From assembly GCA_002712765.1 (NCBI GenBank), contig PAUP01000053.1, forward strand, positions 1 to 33,320: 33,320 nucleotides of DNA. The letters are read 5' to 3'. Made by a program: the position numbers and the translations under genes. The notes beneath the pieces are model-generated. The model was not told the origin of the DNA and did no database searches. It was given only the letters and a program-made list of their open reading frames with translations. Positions 7,449 to 15,827 of the stretch are shown piece after piece (within the stretch, counting starts at the first letter, position 1; the number at the start of each line of letters is the position of its first letter). Source of the stretch: Cytophagaceae bacterium (GTDB lineage: Bacteria; Bacteroidota; Bacteroidia; Flavobacteriales; Flavobacteriaceae).

Positions 7449-7973
7449 TTAAGATTTTAGTTTCCAACCTACAACAATACTACCCTGAGGGATATCAAAG
7501 GGATAAAACCCATCGGGCGAGAGCATAACAGGAAAGACCTCTTCGATACGTTTTGAAATAGTGAGCTCAGAAGCTCTTGTATTATATGCAATGGCAATCA
7601 AATCGACAGCTTGATTGACAAAATACACCCCATTTCTAATCGCAATATCGGTAGCGCCCGGTACTTCGATAAAGTTGATTGGGGTAGGGTTGGAGGGATC
7701 TTGATTTTGAAAAACGTGAAAGCCTTCGTTTTTCTCGTTGACAAACAGCAAATTATTGAGGACATAAATCTTACCCGAATTAACAATAGGCTTGGGCGGT
7801 TGTAATTGAACACTTTGTTCGAAGGTTTCGCGATCTAGGAAGATAGGTTCATAGGCCGATTCAAATTCGTCAATCACCAGGACATCATCTGGTTCGTTGC
7901 AGTTTCCATCCCAGCAACAAGAGTGTAGGCTTCCAAAAAGCAGGCAAACCATTAGGATTTTTAAAGATTTCAT
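7449..7973 (-). CDS. Small lipoprotein, LVIVD-like, first gene of a pair
   Basis: A 174-residue probable lipoprotein. The signal MKSLKILMVCLLFGSLHSCCWDGNC has a Cys pair at the lipobox position (Cys19 most likely modified). The mature part contains one recognisable blade-like section (GKIYVLNNLLFVNEKNEGFHVF, then NQDPSNPTPINF and TDIAIRNGVYFVNQ), similar in style to the LVIVD protein encoded 4 bp downstream. It has fewer repeats than a full propeller, so it may act with its neighbour or be a shortened version of it. No enzymatic motif is visible. Identity beyond an envelope lipoprotein is uncertain. Confidence 0.65.
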   Translation of the reverse strand: MKSLKILMVCLLFGSLHSCCWDGNCNEPDDVLVIDEFESAYEPIFLDRETFEQSVQLQPPKPIVNSGKIYVLNNLLFVNEKNEGFHVFQNQDPSNPTPINFIEVPGATDIAIRNGVYFVNQAVDLIAIAYNTRASELTISKRIEEVFPVMLSPDGFYPFDIPQGSIVVGWKLKS

Positions 7974-8059
7974 GATTGTATAGTTTACCTATAGATGGGC
8001 TTATCTACAATCCGTTGCGTCTGTTGTGGCATAACTTAGCAATTTGGTAACATAACGCC

Positions 8060-8542
8060 TTAAGCTTTGATGAGTAACCGAGGATCTTTTATACCACTTT
8101 TTAGGTTATTAAAAATGATAAGGGTTTTGTCTACTTGTGTTTGCGTCCTTTTAAATCGGGCGATATAATAAATCAGACCGCGTTTGCGACCCGGTGTAAG
8201 ATTTTCGAATAGGGCAGCTCCTTCTGGATCACTATCTAATACAGCCTGAAAAGCTTCAGGTACCTCAACGCCATATTTGGTTTGATCTTCAAAGAGTTGT
8301 AGTTCAAAAAAATCGGAAGGATACATACCCAATGCCTTTTGATTGCGTTTGCCAAAAGTGATGAGGTAGCGCTCCTTGTAACGATGTAATTTGCAGTGAA
8401 AATCAAGTGTGCGATCTTCAAAATATGCCCTAACGGCGATGCGTTGGTGTCCCGCTTTCGCGAAAGCGTCCCCAATAGCATCCGGAATGTGAATCCCGTG
8501 GGTGCCGTCTAGGTGTACCGTAAAGCGTTTTGAACTAAGCAT
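8060..8542 (-). CDS. YdeI/OmpD-associated family protein (DUF1905-like N-terminus)
   Basis: A 160-residue cytoplasmic protein. Residues about 1-90 (KRFTVHLDGTHGIHIPDAIGDAF through SDFFELQLFEDQTKYG) resemble DUF1905. Residues 95-150 (VPEAFQAVLDSDPEGAALFENLTPGRKRGLIYYIARFKRTQTQVDK) match the YdeI/OmdA pattern of a Pro-start helix, F..L.P..R...IYYI..AK-like and a TR..R-like helix. A perfect CGCTTTCGCGAAAGCG palindrome (8453-8468) lies in the coding sequence and is read as AFAKA at residues 26-30. The function is unknown; in enterobacteria the family was linked to polymyxin/bacteriocin tolerance. It starts 30 bp downstream of the TonB receptor stop and may be read through from it. Confidence 0.78.
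   Translation of the reverse strand: MLSSKRFTVHLDGTHGIHIPDAIGDAFAKAGHQRIAVRAYFEDRTLDFHCKLHRYKERYLITFGKRNQKALGMYPSDFFELQLFEDQTKYGVEVPEAFQAVLDSDPEGAALFENLTPGRKRGLIYYIARFKRTQTQVDKTLIIFNNLKSGIKDPRLLIKA
8453..8468. repeat. Palindromic repeat copy 1 (perfect 16-mer)
   Basis: CGCTTTCGCGAAAGCG, identical to its reverse complement, inside the YdeI-like gene and read as AFAKA. It is one of seven copies in the window. Confidence 0.97.
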
Positions 8543-8572
8543 TATCTATCTAAAGATACAAAATGCCTGGTG

Positions 8573-10981
8573 CTAGCCTTCAAAATCGTCGTCTCCACCA
8601 CCTTGGTAACCTTCTCGTTGCCGTTTTTTCTTCTGGTTAAAGCGATAAGTAAACGAGAGATTAAAAGAACGCTCTCTCCATTGAAATTCGCTCTCTCCAA
8701 TCACCGGCTCAAAGATGTCTGAGCGTCTTTTTCTAGAATTAAACACATCGTTTACATTAAATGCGATAGAGGCATTTTCATTAAATAGATCCTTACTAAA
8801 AGCCAGTGACGCGGTAAATATGCCTTCTGTAGTACTTTGGGCATTTTCTGTTGGGCCGCGATAATTAAGACGTGTTTGCCAATCAATTTTGGTTGGGAGG
8901 GTATATTTATTGTTGAGACGCAAGGTCCAGCTGGTATTTTCGTTACCAAAATCGGTGCCTTCAAAAAAGCCAGAGGTTTCCGATCTAAATAAATTGGCAT
9001 TTACATTCATACGCCATTTGCTGCTGGGACTATAGGTCATGGTTATTTCTCCTCCGTATCTATCATTTTGTGCGAGGTTGATAGGTGTTCGTACCTGCTC
9101 GTCTATGAGTACGCCATTGACCTCTACCTGCTCACCGGTAAGTCTGGTAATAAATTGAAAGACATCTTCACTTCTTCTAAAATAAACAGAACCACTGAGG
9201 GTTACTTTCCCCAAACGATTGAGATATCCCAAATCAAGACCGTTAGAAATACTAGGATTAATATTGGGATTACCCTGAAATAATACGGTTTGACTGGTAC
9301 GCGAAGGGAAAGGATTGATAAACCGATTACGAGCGCGTCTAATACGACGGTTGTAGCCTAGACTCACTGTTTGTTTTTCGGTGAGTTCGTAATTGAGATT
9401 GACCGTAGGAAAAAAATTGGTAAAATCTCTATTGTTAAAGGTATTGTTAGTGCGCTGGTCTACCTCGATAGCTGTGTGTTCCATACGTAGGCCCAACAAA
9501 TAATTAAATTTGTTGATTTTACTGCCCCATTGGGTGTAAAGCGCATTGACATTTTCGGTATAGATCAAGTTGTTGGTAAGATCTGTATTGACTTCAAAGA
9601 CACCGTCGTTGTCAAAATCTTCGGTGACGGTATAATCGGTATTGAGCTCGTTAAAATTACCGCGATACCCAGCTTCAAAACGGTGATTTTCGCCTATGGG
9701 TTGTACAAAGTCTAGTTGCGCGAGAAAGCGATTTTGATCTTCGAGGGTTTGTATGGTTTCTCTTTGAGTCTCAAGACCGATGTTTCTAATGTTGGTGAAC
9801 TCATCTTCGCTACTGTCTTCTAATTGTAGCTCTATAGATAAGTTACCATCATTTTCCCAGCGCTTGTCAAAATTAAGACTGTACTGCAGGGTATTATCGG
9901 TCTCTTCTTCTGGAGAAATTCGAAAAGAGGTAGAATTGACCGTACCGGTTTGAACGATAGTGTTTTCTGATAAGTTGTCATTATCACTGTCGCGCACCAC
10001 CACCGATCCTGTAATCGAAGTGTTGTCGTCTATATAATATTCGAGACCAAAATTACCTGTGAGCCCACGTCTTTGCCTGTCGAAAGTTCGGGTTTCTGTC
10101 ACCGTATTACCGTCTGGAAACAAGGATCGAGTAAATGAATTACCAAGAGATCCGCGATTGTTATAGGCAGCCGTGGTAAAAAAGTTAAAATCACCGGTGC
10201 GGTAGTTGACATTTCCAGATAAGCCATAAGTTTCGGGATACCCAGCATTGGCAGTTACAGCTCCATTTAAACCTTGTAATTTGGAACGTCTTAAAATAAT
10301 ATTGATAATACCTGCGCTGCCCTCGGCATCATATCTTGCCGATGGCGAAGTAATCACCTCGACGCGTTCTATAGATTCGGCGGGAAGTTGACGCAAGGCA
10401 TCACTACTGTTTAATCCTACCAGGCCAGAAGGCTTGCCGTTTATTAAGATTCGTATGTCGTCATTTCCGCGCAAAGCGACATTCCCTTCTACATCTACAG
10501 ATACCGATGGGACATTGTCTAATACATCACTTACCGTACCGCCTCTAACGGTGAGGTCTTTCCCCACATTATAGACTTGTTTGTCCAATTTGAACTCTAC
10601 GGTGGTTTTCTCGGCCACGACCATGACGTTTTCTAGGGTGGCAGCATCTATAGCTAGTTGTACAACCCCAAGATTGGTGTCTTTAAAAAGACGTTGGGCT
10701 TTTCTGATATCTGGAGCAAATGAGATAAATTCTATTTTTATATCATAAACACCAGCTGGCGCATTGATAGCAAAAGCCCCTTTTTGATCGGTAATACCTC
10801 CTGTAATATTTGAAGGGTCTGTAGTACTCACTAGAGAAACCGTAGCGTATTCAAGAGGAAATCCATCGTCTTTATCTTGTACAATACCAGTTAATGTAAT
10901 TTCCCTTTGACTATCTGGGCTTTGCCCCAATACAGATATACATGCTCCCAGGGCAAAGAGCACAGTAAATAAATTCTTCAT
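8573..10981 (-). CDS. TonB-dependent outer-membrane receptor
   Basis: An 802-residue outer-membrane protein. After the signal peptide (MKNLFTVLFALGACISVLGQ) comes a carboxypeptidase-regulatory-like beta-sandwich at about residues 27-110 (ITLTGIVQDKDDGFPLEYATVSL). Next is a plug domain at about 120-225 (GTVSDVLDNVPSVSVDVEGNV, ALRGNDDIRILINGKP, ESIERVEVITSPSARYDAEG, GIINIILRR), then a beta-barrel rich in alternating aromatic strands. The domain order matches the Bacteroidota receptors with an OMP_b-brl_3-type barrel. The last strand (SFNLSFTYRFN) is followed by a basic and then Gly/Asp-rich tail of about 20 residues. There is no SusD partner next to it, so polysaccharide uptake is not implied and the substrate cannot be told. 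The gene is complete. Confidence 0.92.
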   Translation of the reverse strand: MKNLFTVLFALGACISVLGQSPDSQREITLTGIVQDKDDGFPLEYATVSLVSTTDPSNITGGITDQKGAFAINAPAGVYDIKIEFISFAPDIRKAQRLFKDTNLGVVQLAIDAATLENVMVVAEKTTVEFKLDKQVYNVGKDLTVRGGTVSDVLDNVPSVSVDVEGNVALRGNDDIRILINGKPSGLVGLNSSDALRQLPAESIERVEVITSPSARYDAEGSAGIINIILRRSKLQGLNGAVTANAGYPETYGLSGNVNYRTGDFNFFTTAAYNNRGSLGNSFTRSLFPDGNTVTETRTFDRQRRGLTGNFGLEYYIDDNTSITGSVVVRDSDNDNLSENTIVQTGTVNSTSFRISPEEETDNTLQYSLNFDKRWENDGNLSIELQLEDSSEDEFTNIRNIGLETQRETIQTLEDQNRFLAQLDFVQPIGENHRFEAGYRGNFNELNTDYTVTEDFDNDGVFEVNTDLTNNLIYTENVNALYTQWGSKINKFNYLLGLRMEHTAIEVDQRTNNTFNNRDFTNFFPTVNLNYELTEKQTVSLGYNRRIRRARNRFINPFPSRTSQTVLFQGNPNINPSISNGLDLGYLNRLGKVTLSGSVYFRRSEDVFQFITRLTGEQVEVNGVLIDEQVRTPINLAQNDRYGGEITMTYSPSSKWRMNVNANLFRSETSGFFEGTDFGNENTSWTLRLNNKYTLPTKIDWQTRLNYRGPTENAQSTTEGIFTASLAFSKDLFNENASIAFNVNDVFNSRKRRSDIFEPVIGESEFQWRERSFNLSFTYRFNQKKKRQREGYQGGGDDDFEG

Positions 10982-11066
10982 TGTTTTGCTTTGAAAATCG
11001 AAAGTAGAACGATTGCGTGGGCGCCCGCGTTAAATAGGCGTTAAAAGAACACTAAAATATCACAAT

Positions 11067-11411
11067 TTAATCAAGCAATACAGCTATATTTTCTGGCGGA
11101 CGGCCTACTACGGCTTTATCTCCTTTAACAACAATAGGCCGCTCAATGAGTTTAGGGTGCGTTGCCATAGCCTCTATGATTTGCTGCTCGCTTAATTGGC
11201 GACCCTTGTACTGTTCTTTCCAGATGGTTTCTCCTTTTCTAACCAAATCTATAGCGCTCATATCTAGTTTTGACAGGAGCCCAGAAATTTGGGAAGCACT
11301 TAATTCATTTTTGAGATATTCGACCACTTCATAGGGGGCATTGGAGGCCGTAACAATAGCCAGACCTTCTCTGCTTTTACGACATCTAGGATTGTGATAA
11401 ATTGTAATCAT
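11067..11411 (-). CDS. arsC: ArsC/Spx-family arsenate reductase-like protein
   Basis: A 114-residue thioredoxin-fold protein of the glutaredoxin-coupled ArsC family. The N-terminus ITIYHNPRCRKSREGL places the catalytic Cys at position 10 in the CxxS-like CRKS context. The typical LKNELSASQISGLLSKL helix and the RPIVVKGDKAVVGRPPE segment with its conserved Arg residues are present. It would reduce arsenate to arsenite using glutathione/glutaredoxin-like thiols, but no arsenic-resistance genes (arsB, acr3, arsR) are nearby. A housekeeping or YfgD-like role is therefore just as likely. It lies 10 bp after the HAD hydrolase stop and probably belongs to a prfB-HAD-arsC transcription unit. Confidence 0.85.
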   Translation of the reverse strand: MITIYHNPRCRKSREGLAIVTASNAPYEVVEYLKNELSASQISGLLSKLDMSAIDLVRKGETIWKEQYKGRQLSEQQIIEAMATHPKLIERPIVVKGDKAVVGRPPENIAVLLD

Positions 11412-11421
11412 AGTTTATTTA

Positions 11422-12048
11422 TTAAAAGGAAACAGGCACGCCTTTTGCGCGCAATTGTGCTACAAGGGTAGGCGCATCTGTAAAGTGTATTCCGTGTATC
11501 CCAAGTTTCTGGCAGCCCTCCACATTTTTAAGACTGTCGTCTATAAAGATGGCCTTTTCTGGGGTAATAGTATAGCGCGATAGCATCAGCTCATAAATTG
11601 AAGCAAAAGGTTTGCGCATGCCTTCGTCTCCTGAAACTAAAATACCTTCAAACCATTGTAACCATTTAAACTTGTCTATAGCTTTGGGCCAAGTTTCTCC
11701 GCTCCAGTTTGTCAAGGCTAATACGCGATAATCTGGATGATCTACTAATTCTTTTAATATGCGAAGGCTATCTTGGTGCGTGTAGCCTAACATTTCTTCC
11801 CAACGCCCGTAATACATCTCTATCAAATCGGCGTATTCTGGAAACATTGCTATGCGCTCGCTGGTGGCCTTGGCTATAGGGTAACCAGCATCTTGATTGA
11901 CATTCCAGTCCCAAGCGCAAACGTGATTGAGAAACCAATCCATCTTATCTCTATCACCTCTAAATTCTTTGAGGTACACATATTCGGGGTTCCAGTCAAT
12001 AAGTACACCACCTAGATCAAATATAATTGTATCAATTTTTTGACGCAT
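11422..12048 (-). CDS. HAD-superfamily hydrolase (subfamily IA, variant 3)
   Basis: A 208-residue cytosolic haloacid-dehalogenase-fold phosphatase. Motif I is TIIFDLGGVLIDWNP (nucleophile D11, with Gly replacing the second Asp as in YihX-like enzymes). Motif II is the Thr/Asn in VLALTNWSGETW, motif III the Lys in GMRKPFASIYELML, and motif IV is AIFIDDSLKNVEGC. The helical cap lies between residues 16 and 95 or so. YihX-type relatives dephosphorylate sugar phosphates; the substrate here cannot be inferred. It is 21 bp downstream of prfB and 10 bp upstream of arsC. Confidence 0.9.
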   Translation of the reverse strand: MRQKIDTIIFDLGGVLIDWNPEYVYLKEFRGDRDKMDWFLNHVCAWDWNVNQDAGYPIAKATSERIAMFPEYADLIEMYYGRWEEMLGYTHQDSLRILKELVDHPDYRVLALTNWSGETWPKAIDKFKWLQWFEGILVSGDEGMRKPFASIYELMLSRYTITPEKAIFIDDSLKNVEGCQKLGIHGIHFTDAPTLVAQLRAKGVPVSF

Positions 12049-12069
12049 AGCCTTTGGGTTTTTATGGTA

Positions 12070-13174
12070 TTATAAATCACTACTTTCTTCTTCTTGTCCC
12101 ATGAGCATGAGATAGCTTTTTAAGAATGGGTCCAAATCGCCATCTAGTACTTTATCGGGTTGACGCGATTCGTAATTGGTACGCACATCCTTGACACGCC
12201 TATCGTCTAAGACATATGATCTAATTTGAGAACCCCACTCAATTTTCATTTTACTCGATTCGATATCCTGACGGGCTTCCATACGTTTTCTCAATTCTAG
12301 CTCATAGAGTTGGGAACGCAACATTTGTAGTGCCGTAGCTCTATTGTCGTGCTGAGATCTACTGTCAGAACATGAGATTTGTATGCCGGTAGGGAAGTGG
12401 GTTAATTGTACTTTGGTCTCTACCTTGTTTACATTTTGTCCTCCGGCTCCAGAGGAGCGGGCGGTAATAATTTTATAATCGGCAGGATTCAGGGTAATTT
12501 CTATGCTGTCATCAACCAAGGGGTAGACATATACCGATGCAAATGATGTATGTCTTTTGGCATTACTATCAAAAGGAGATATTCTAACCAGACGATGTAC
12601 CCCATTTTCACCCTTGAGCCACCCAAAAGCATAGTCGCCTTGTATCTCTAAAGAAACTGTTTTTATACCGGCAACATCGCCTTCTTGAAAATTGAGTTCT
12701 TTTACTTTAAAGCCGCGTTTTTCGGCCCACATCAAATACATTCGCATCAGCATAGACGCCCAATCGCAACTCTCGGTACCTCCGGCGCCTGCTGTAATTT
12801 GGAGTACGGCACTTAGCTCGTCCCCCTCTTCAGACAACATATTTCTAAACTCAATCGTTTCAATATGTTCTAAAGCGGTATCGTGTTTTGCGGCTACTTC
12901 TTGATCTGAGGCATCTCCTTCTTTGGCAAATTCTAATAAGACCTCTAAGTCTTCTACAAGAGTTTGAGCGCGCTCATAGTCTATTACCCATTGTTTTTTG
13001 CTTTTGAGATTACGCATAAAACCCTCGGCCTGTTTGGGGTCGTCCCAAAAGTTGGGGTCAAATGTTTTTTCTTCTTCATTGGCAATTTCGATTCTTTTGC
13101 GATCGATGTCAAAGATATCTCCTCAAGCCTTCAACACGCTTTTGGAGTGAGTTTAATTGTTCGGTTGTAATCAT
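12070..13174 (-). CDS. prfB: Peptide chain release factor 2, with +1 programmed frameshift
   Basis: RF2 terminates translation at UGA and UAA. The gene starts at the ATG 13174-13172. Codons 1-21 ([21 protein letters not shown]) end at an in-frame TGA (13111-13109). Skipping one T at 13111 continues as [24 protein letters not shown] into the main frame, giving 367 residues against 365 for E. coli RF2. The slippery site reads AGGAGATATCTTTGAC, with an internal Shine-Dalgarno-like AGGAGA three bases before CTT-TGA, as in the classical site. SPF (residues 199-201, UGA recognition) and GGQ (residues 244-246, peptidyl hydrolysis) are intact. Annotating only 12070-13017 would lose 52 N-terminal residues. 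Likely autoregulated by its own product. Confidence 0.96.
13108..13123 (-). promoter_or_regulatory. prfB programmed +1 frameshift site
   Basis: On the minus strand AGGAGATATCTTTGAC differs from the E. coli prfB site at only two positions, both within the SD-like stretch. CTT is the slippery P-site codon and TGA the slow-decoded stop. Low RF2 favours the shift to TTT/GAC. Confidence 0.95.
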
Positions 13175-13333
13175 AGCTGTGTTTAAAACGTAAAAGTAGG
13201 GTGTTTTGGGTAGATTTGGAAGATGCATGTCCAAAATTCTATCGGTTTGTGAACAGGCCAAAATATGTTTGTTGTGGACGGGCTCATGCGATCAAAAATT
13301 ATTTCGGGTTTTGCGTTGACTTCTTTGGATTTG

Positions 13334-13349
13334 CGCTTTCGCGAAAGCG
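13334..13349. repeat. Palindromic repeat copy 2 (perfect 16-mer, intergenic)
   Basis: CGCTTTCGCGAAAGCG in the gap between prfB and the metalloprotease, 38 bp before its ATG. It is the only copy outside a gene and could fold as a short hairpin in the 5' leader. Confidence 0.95.
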
Positions 13350-13387
13350 TTCAAAGTCCTATCTTAGGCAGTCTTAAACAAAAAAAT

Positions 13388-15778
13388 ATGAAAGTACGTA
13401 TACTCTTGGGCCTATGCCTGCTTGCTGTTTACTCGGTAAATGCTCAATTTCTCGAAGCCAAAGAAGTAGAAAGTCAAAATGGTTTTTTTGACCTGCATTA
13501 TAGCGAAAATGAAGATAAACTTTATCTCACGGTAGACAAATTGGACTCAGAATTTCTCTTTGTACACTCCCTGCGCACGGGATTGGGATCTAATGATATT
13601 GGTTTGGATCGCGGGCAACTAGGGGGGAGTACTATTGTCAAATTTCAAAAAGCAGGGAATAAGTTATTGCTCATAGCACCCAATCTTAAGTATCGGGCCA
13701 ACACCACCAATACCTTAGAAAAACGCTCTATAGAAGAAGCTTTTGCCAAGTCGGTACTGTTTGGGTTTCCAATCAAAGAGACCAAAGACAACAGTTATGT
13801 TATTGACATGACTCCTTTTTTGATGCAGGATACCCACGGTATCGCGAGACGTTTAAAAAGAAGTAAAGAGGGAAGCTATAAAATTGACCGCACGAGATCG
13901 GCCGTGTATATGGAGCGCACCAAAAGTTTTCCAAAGAACACAGAATTTGAAGCCATGCTTACTTATAAAGGAACCCCTAGTGGGCGTTTGCTATCAACGG
14001 TAGCTCCAGATGCAGCTGCGCTTACTGTCATACAACACTATTCCTTTGTCGAACTGCCTGATGACAACTACCAGCCAAGACCTTTTGACCCACGTGCAGG
14101 GGCTATTTCTACGGCATACCTCGATTATGCGACGCCTATTCAGGAGCCTATTGTTAAGCGTTTTGCCAATAGACACCGTTTAGAAAAAAAGAATCCAATG
14201 GCCGCTCGAAGTGAGGCCGTAGAGCCTATAGTGTACTATCTCGATCCTGGAACGCCAGAGCCTGTACGTTCGGCTTTATTGGAAGGGGCTTCATGGTGGA
14301 ATCAGGCTTTTGAAGCTGCTGGCTTTATCGATGCTTTTCAAGTAAAAATGTTACCACAAGATGCAGATCCCATGGATGTGCGCTACAATATGATACAATG
14401 GGTACACCGCAGTACAAGAGGGTGGAGTTATGGTGCCAGTGTCACCGACCCGCGTACTGGTGAAATTATCAAAGGGCATGTAAGCCTAGGTAGTTTACGT
14501 ATTCGTCAAGACTATCTCATAGCTCAAGCTTTGATGCAGGCTCCTTTTGCAAAAAGTGATGACAATTACCAGCCTATGCTGGAGATGGCTTTGGCAAGAA
14601 TTCGACAATTATCGGCACATGAAGTGGGGCATACCTTAGGTTTTGCTCATAATTTTGCAGCGAGTACCAAAGACAGGGCCAGTGTGATGGATTATCCGCA
14701 TCCTAATCTAGTTTGGGATGGAAAAGCCGTCGATTTTTCTAAAGCATATGCCACGGGTATTGGCGATTGGGACAAGGTGACGGTAAAGTACAGTTATGGC
14801 ATAGCTGCTCAGGGAGTAAGTGAGGCGACTTACTTAAATGGGGTCTTGCTAGAGGCCGAAAAAGAGGGGTTGCGCTATATTACCGATAGTGATGCACGTG
14901 CTAGAGGTGGCGCGCATTATCAGGCACATTTATGGGATAATGGCAATAGTGCTTACACCGAGTTAGAACAAGTATTAACATTGAGAAAAGGAGCAATCTC
15001 CAATTTTTCTGTAGATAATATTCCTTCGCAACAGCCGTATTCGGTGCTGGAAGATGTATTTGTACCGCTTTATTTTTACCATAGGTATCAAACAGAAGCC
15101 GCTGTCAAAATGGTAGGTGGGCTCAAGTATGATTATAAAGTAAAAGGGGATCCCTATTTAATAACCACCGAGATTCTCGCTGCCAAAGAACAAGAAAAAG
15201 CTTTGGAGGCAGTATTAAAAACACTATCTGCAACACATCTAGCCATTCCAAAAGAAAAATTAGCCCTTTTTCCACCCAGAGCCCACGGGTATAACCGCAG
15301 TCGCGAAAGTTTTAAAAGTAACAACGGCGTAGGATTTGATGCCTTAGGAGCGGCAGCGACCGCCAGTGATATGACCTTGGGATTATTACTGCATCCAGAG
15401 CGTGCCAATCGCATGGTGCAACAAGCCGCTTTAGATCAAAAGCAAATGGGATTAGATGGAATGCTTAAAGCGCTAGTCAAACAGACCTTTCTTAAAAACA
15501 CCAATGACCGCTATGAAGCTACTGTGCAGCAAACCATCAACTATAATGTTTTAAAACATTTGATGAATCTCGCAGTACACCCCAAATCGATTCCTCAAAC
15601 GAGCGCTTTCGCGAAAGCGCAACTCAAAGAATTACAACAACAATTTACCTTAGATGCCCAAGGAGCAGACGGGGCATATATGGCCGATCAAATAGCGCAG
15701 TTTTTTGAGCATCCAGAAAAATTTAAAGTACTGCCTAGTCCTAAAATACCTGACGGATCTCCTATTGGATGCTATTAA
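13388..15778 (+). CDS. Secreted zinc metalloprotease, DUF5117/DUF4953 family
   Basis: A 796-residue protein starting at the ATG 13388, which gives the signal peptide MKVRILLGLCLLAVYSVNAQ. An open upstream extension to 13265 lacks any signal. The N-terminal third matches DUF5118/DUF5117-style sequence (FFDLHYSENEDKLYLTVDKLDSEFLF, SLRTGLGSNDIGLDRGQLGG). The metzincin site HEVGHTLGFAH covers residues 411-421 with zinc ligands H411, H415 and H421 and catalytic E412. SVMDYPHP supplies the Met-turn. Its substrate is unknown. A second palindromic repeat copy is inside the C-terminal part (read AFAKA), and another lies in the leader. It is followed after 49 bp by threonine aldolase and may be co-transcribed with it. 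Confidence 0.9.
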   Translation: MKVRILLGLCLLAVYSVNAQFLEAKEVESQNGFFDLHYSENEDKLYLTVDKLDSEFLFVHSLRTGLGSNDIGLDRGQLGGSTIVKFQKAGNKLLLIAPNLKYRANTTNTLEKRSIEEAFAKSVLFGFPIKETKDNSYVIDMTPFLMQDTHGIARRLKRSKEGSYKIDRTRSAVYMERTKSFPKNTEFEAMLTYKGTPSGRLLSTVAPDAAALTVIQHYSFVELPDDNYQPRPFDPRAGAISTAYLDYATPIQEPIVKRFANRHRLEKKNPMAARSEAVEPIVYYLDPGTPEPVRSALLEGASWWNQAFEAAGFIDAFQVKMLPQDADPMDVRYNMIQWVHRSTRGWSYGASVTDPRTGEIIKGHVSLGSLRIRQDYLIAQALMQAPFAKSDDNYQPMLEMALARIRQLSAHEVGHTLGFAHNFAASTKDRASVMDYPHPNLVWDGKAVDFSKAYATGIGDWDKVTVKYSYGIAAQGVSEATYLNGVLLEAEKEGLRYITDSDARARGGAHYQAHLWDNGNSAYTELEQVLTLRKGAISNFSVDNIPSQQPYSVLEDVFVPLYFYHRYQTEAAVKMVGGLKYDYKVKGDPYLITTEILAAKEQEKALEAVLKTLSATHLAIPKEKLALFPPRAHGYNRSRESFKSNNGVGFDALGAAATASDMTLGLLLHPERANRMVQQAALDQKQMGLDGMLKALVKQTFLKNTNDRYEATVQQTINYNVLKHLMNLAVHPKSIPQTSAFAKAQLKELQQQFTLDAQGADGAYMADQIAQFFEHPEKFKVLPSPKIPDGSPIGCY
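15604..15619. repeat. Palindromic repeat copy 3 (perfect 16-mer)
   Basis: CGCTTTCGCGAAAGCG inside the metalloprotease C-terminal region, read as TSAFAKAQL between two helices. Confidence 0.97.
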
Positions 15779-15827
15779 TGGTAGGCCCTTAAAATTTATA
15801 AAAGACCCACTATACCTAAATGATGTT

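Noticed and set aside
11067-11411. Arsenic-resistance island
   Set aside because: Only an ArsC-like gene is present, with housekeeping neighbours and no transporter or ArsR.
12070-13017. prfB as a truncated or frameshifted pseudogene
   Set aside because: The upstream 21 codons, CTT-TGA-C and SD-like stretch match the known RF2 programmed frameshift, and the full product has normal length and intact SPF and GGQ motifs.
13265-13387. N-terminal extension of the metalloprotease to 13265
   Set aside because: It would precede a clear signal peptide at 13388 and translate the palindrome in an otherwise unused frame.
15705-15827. N-terminal extension of threonine aldolase to 15705
   Set aside because: It overlaps the metalloprotease gene in another frame and adds sequence not typical of the family; the ATG at 15828 gives the standard N-terminus.
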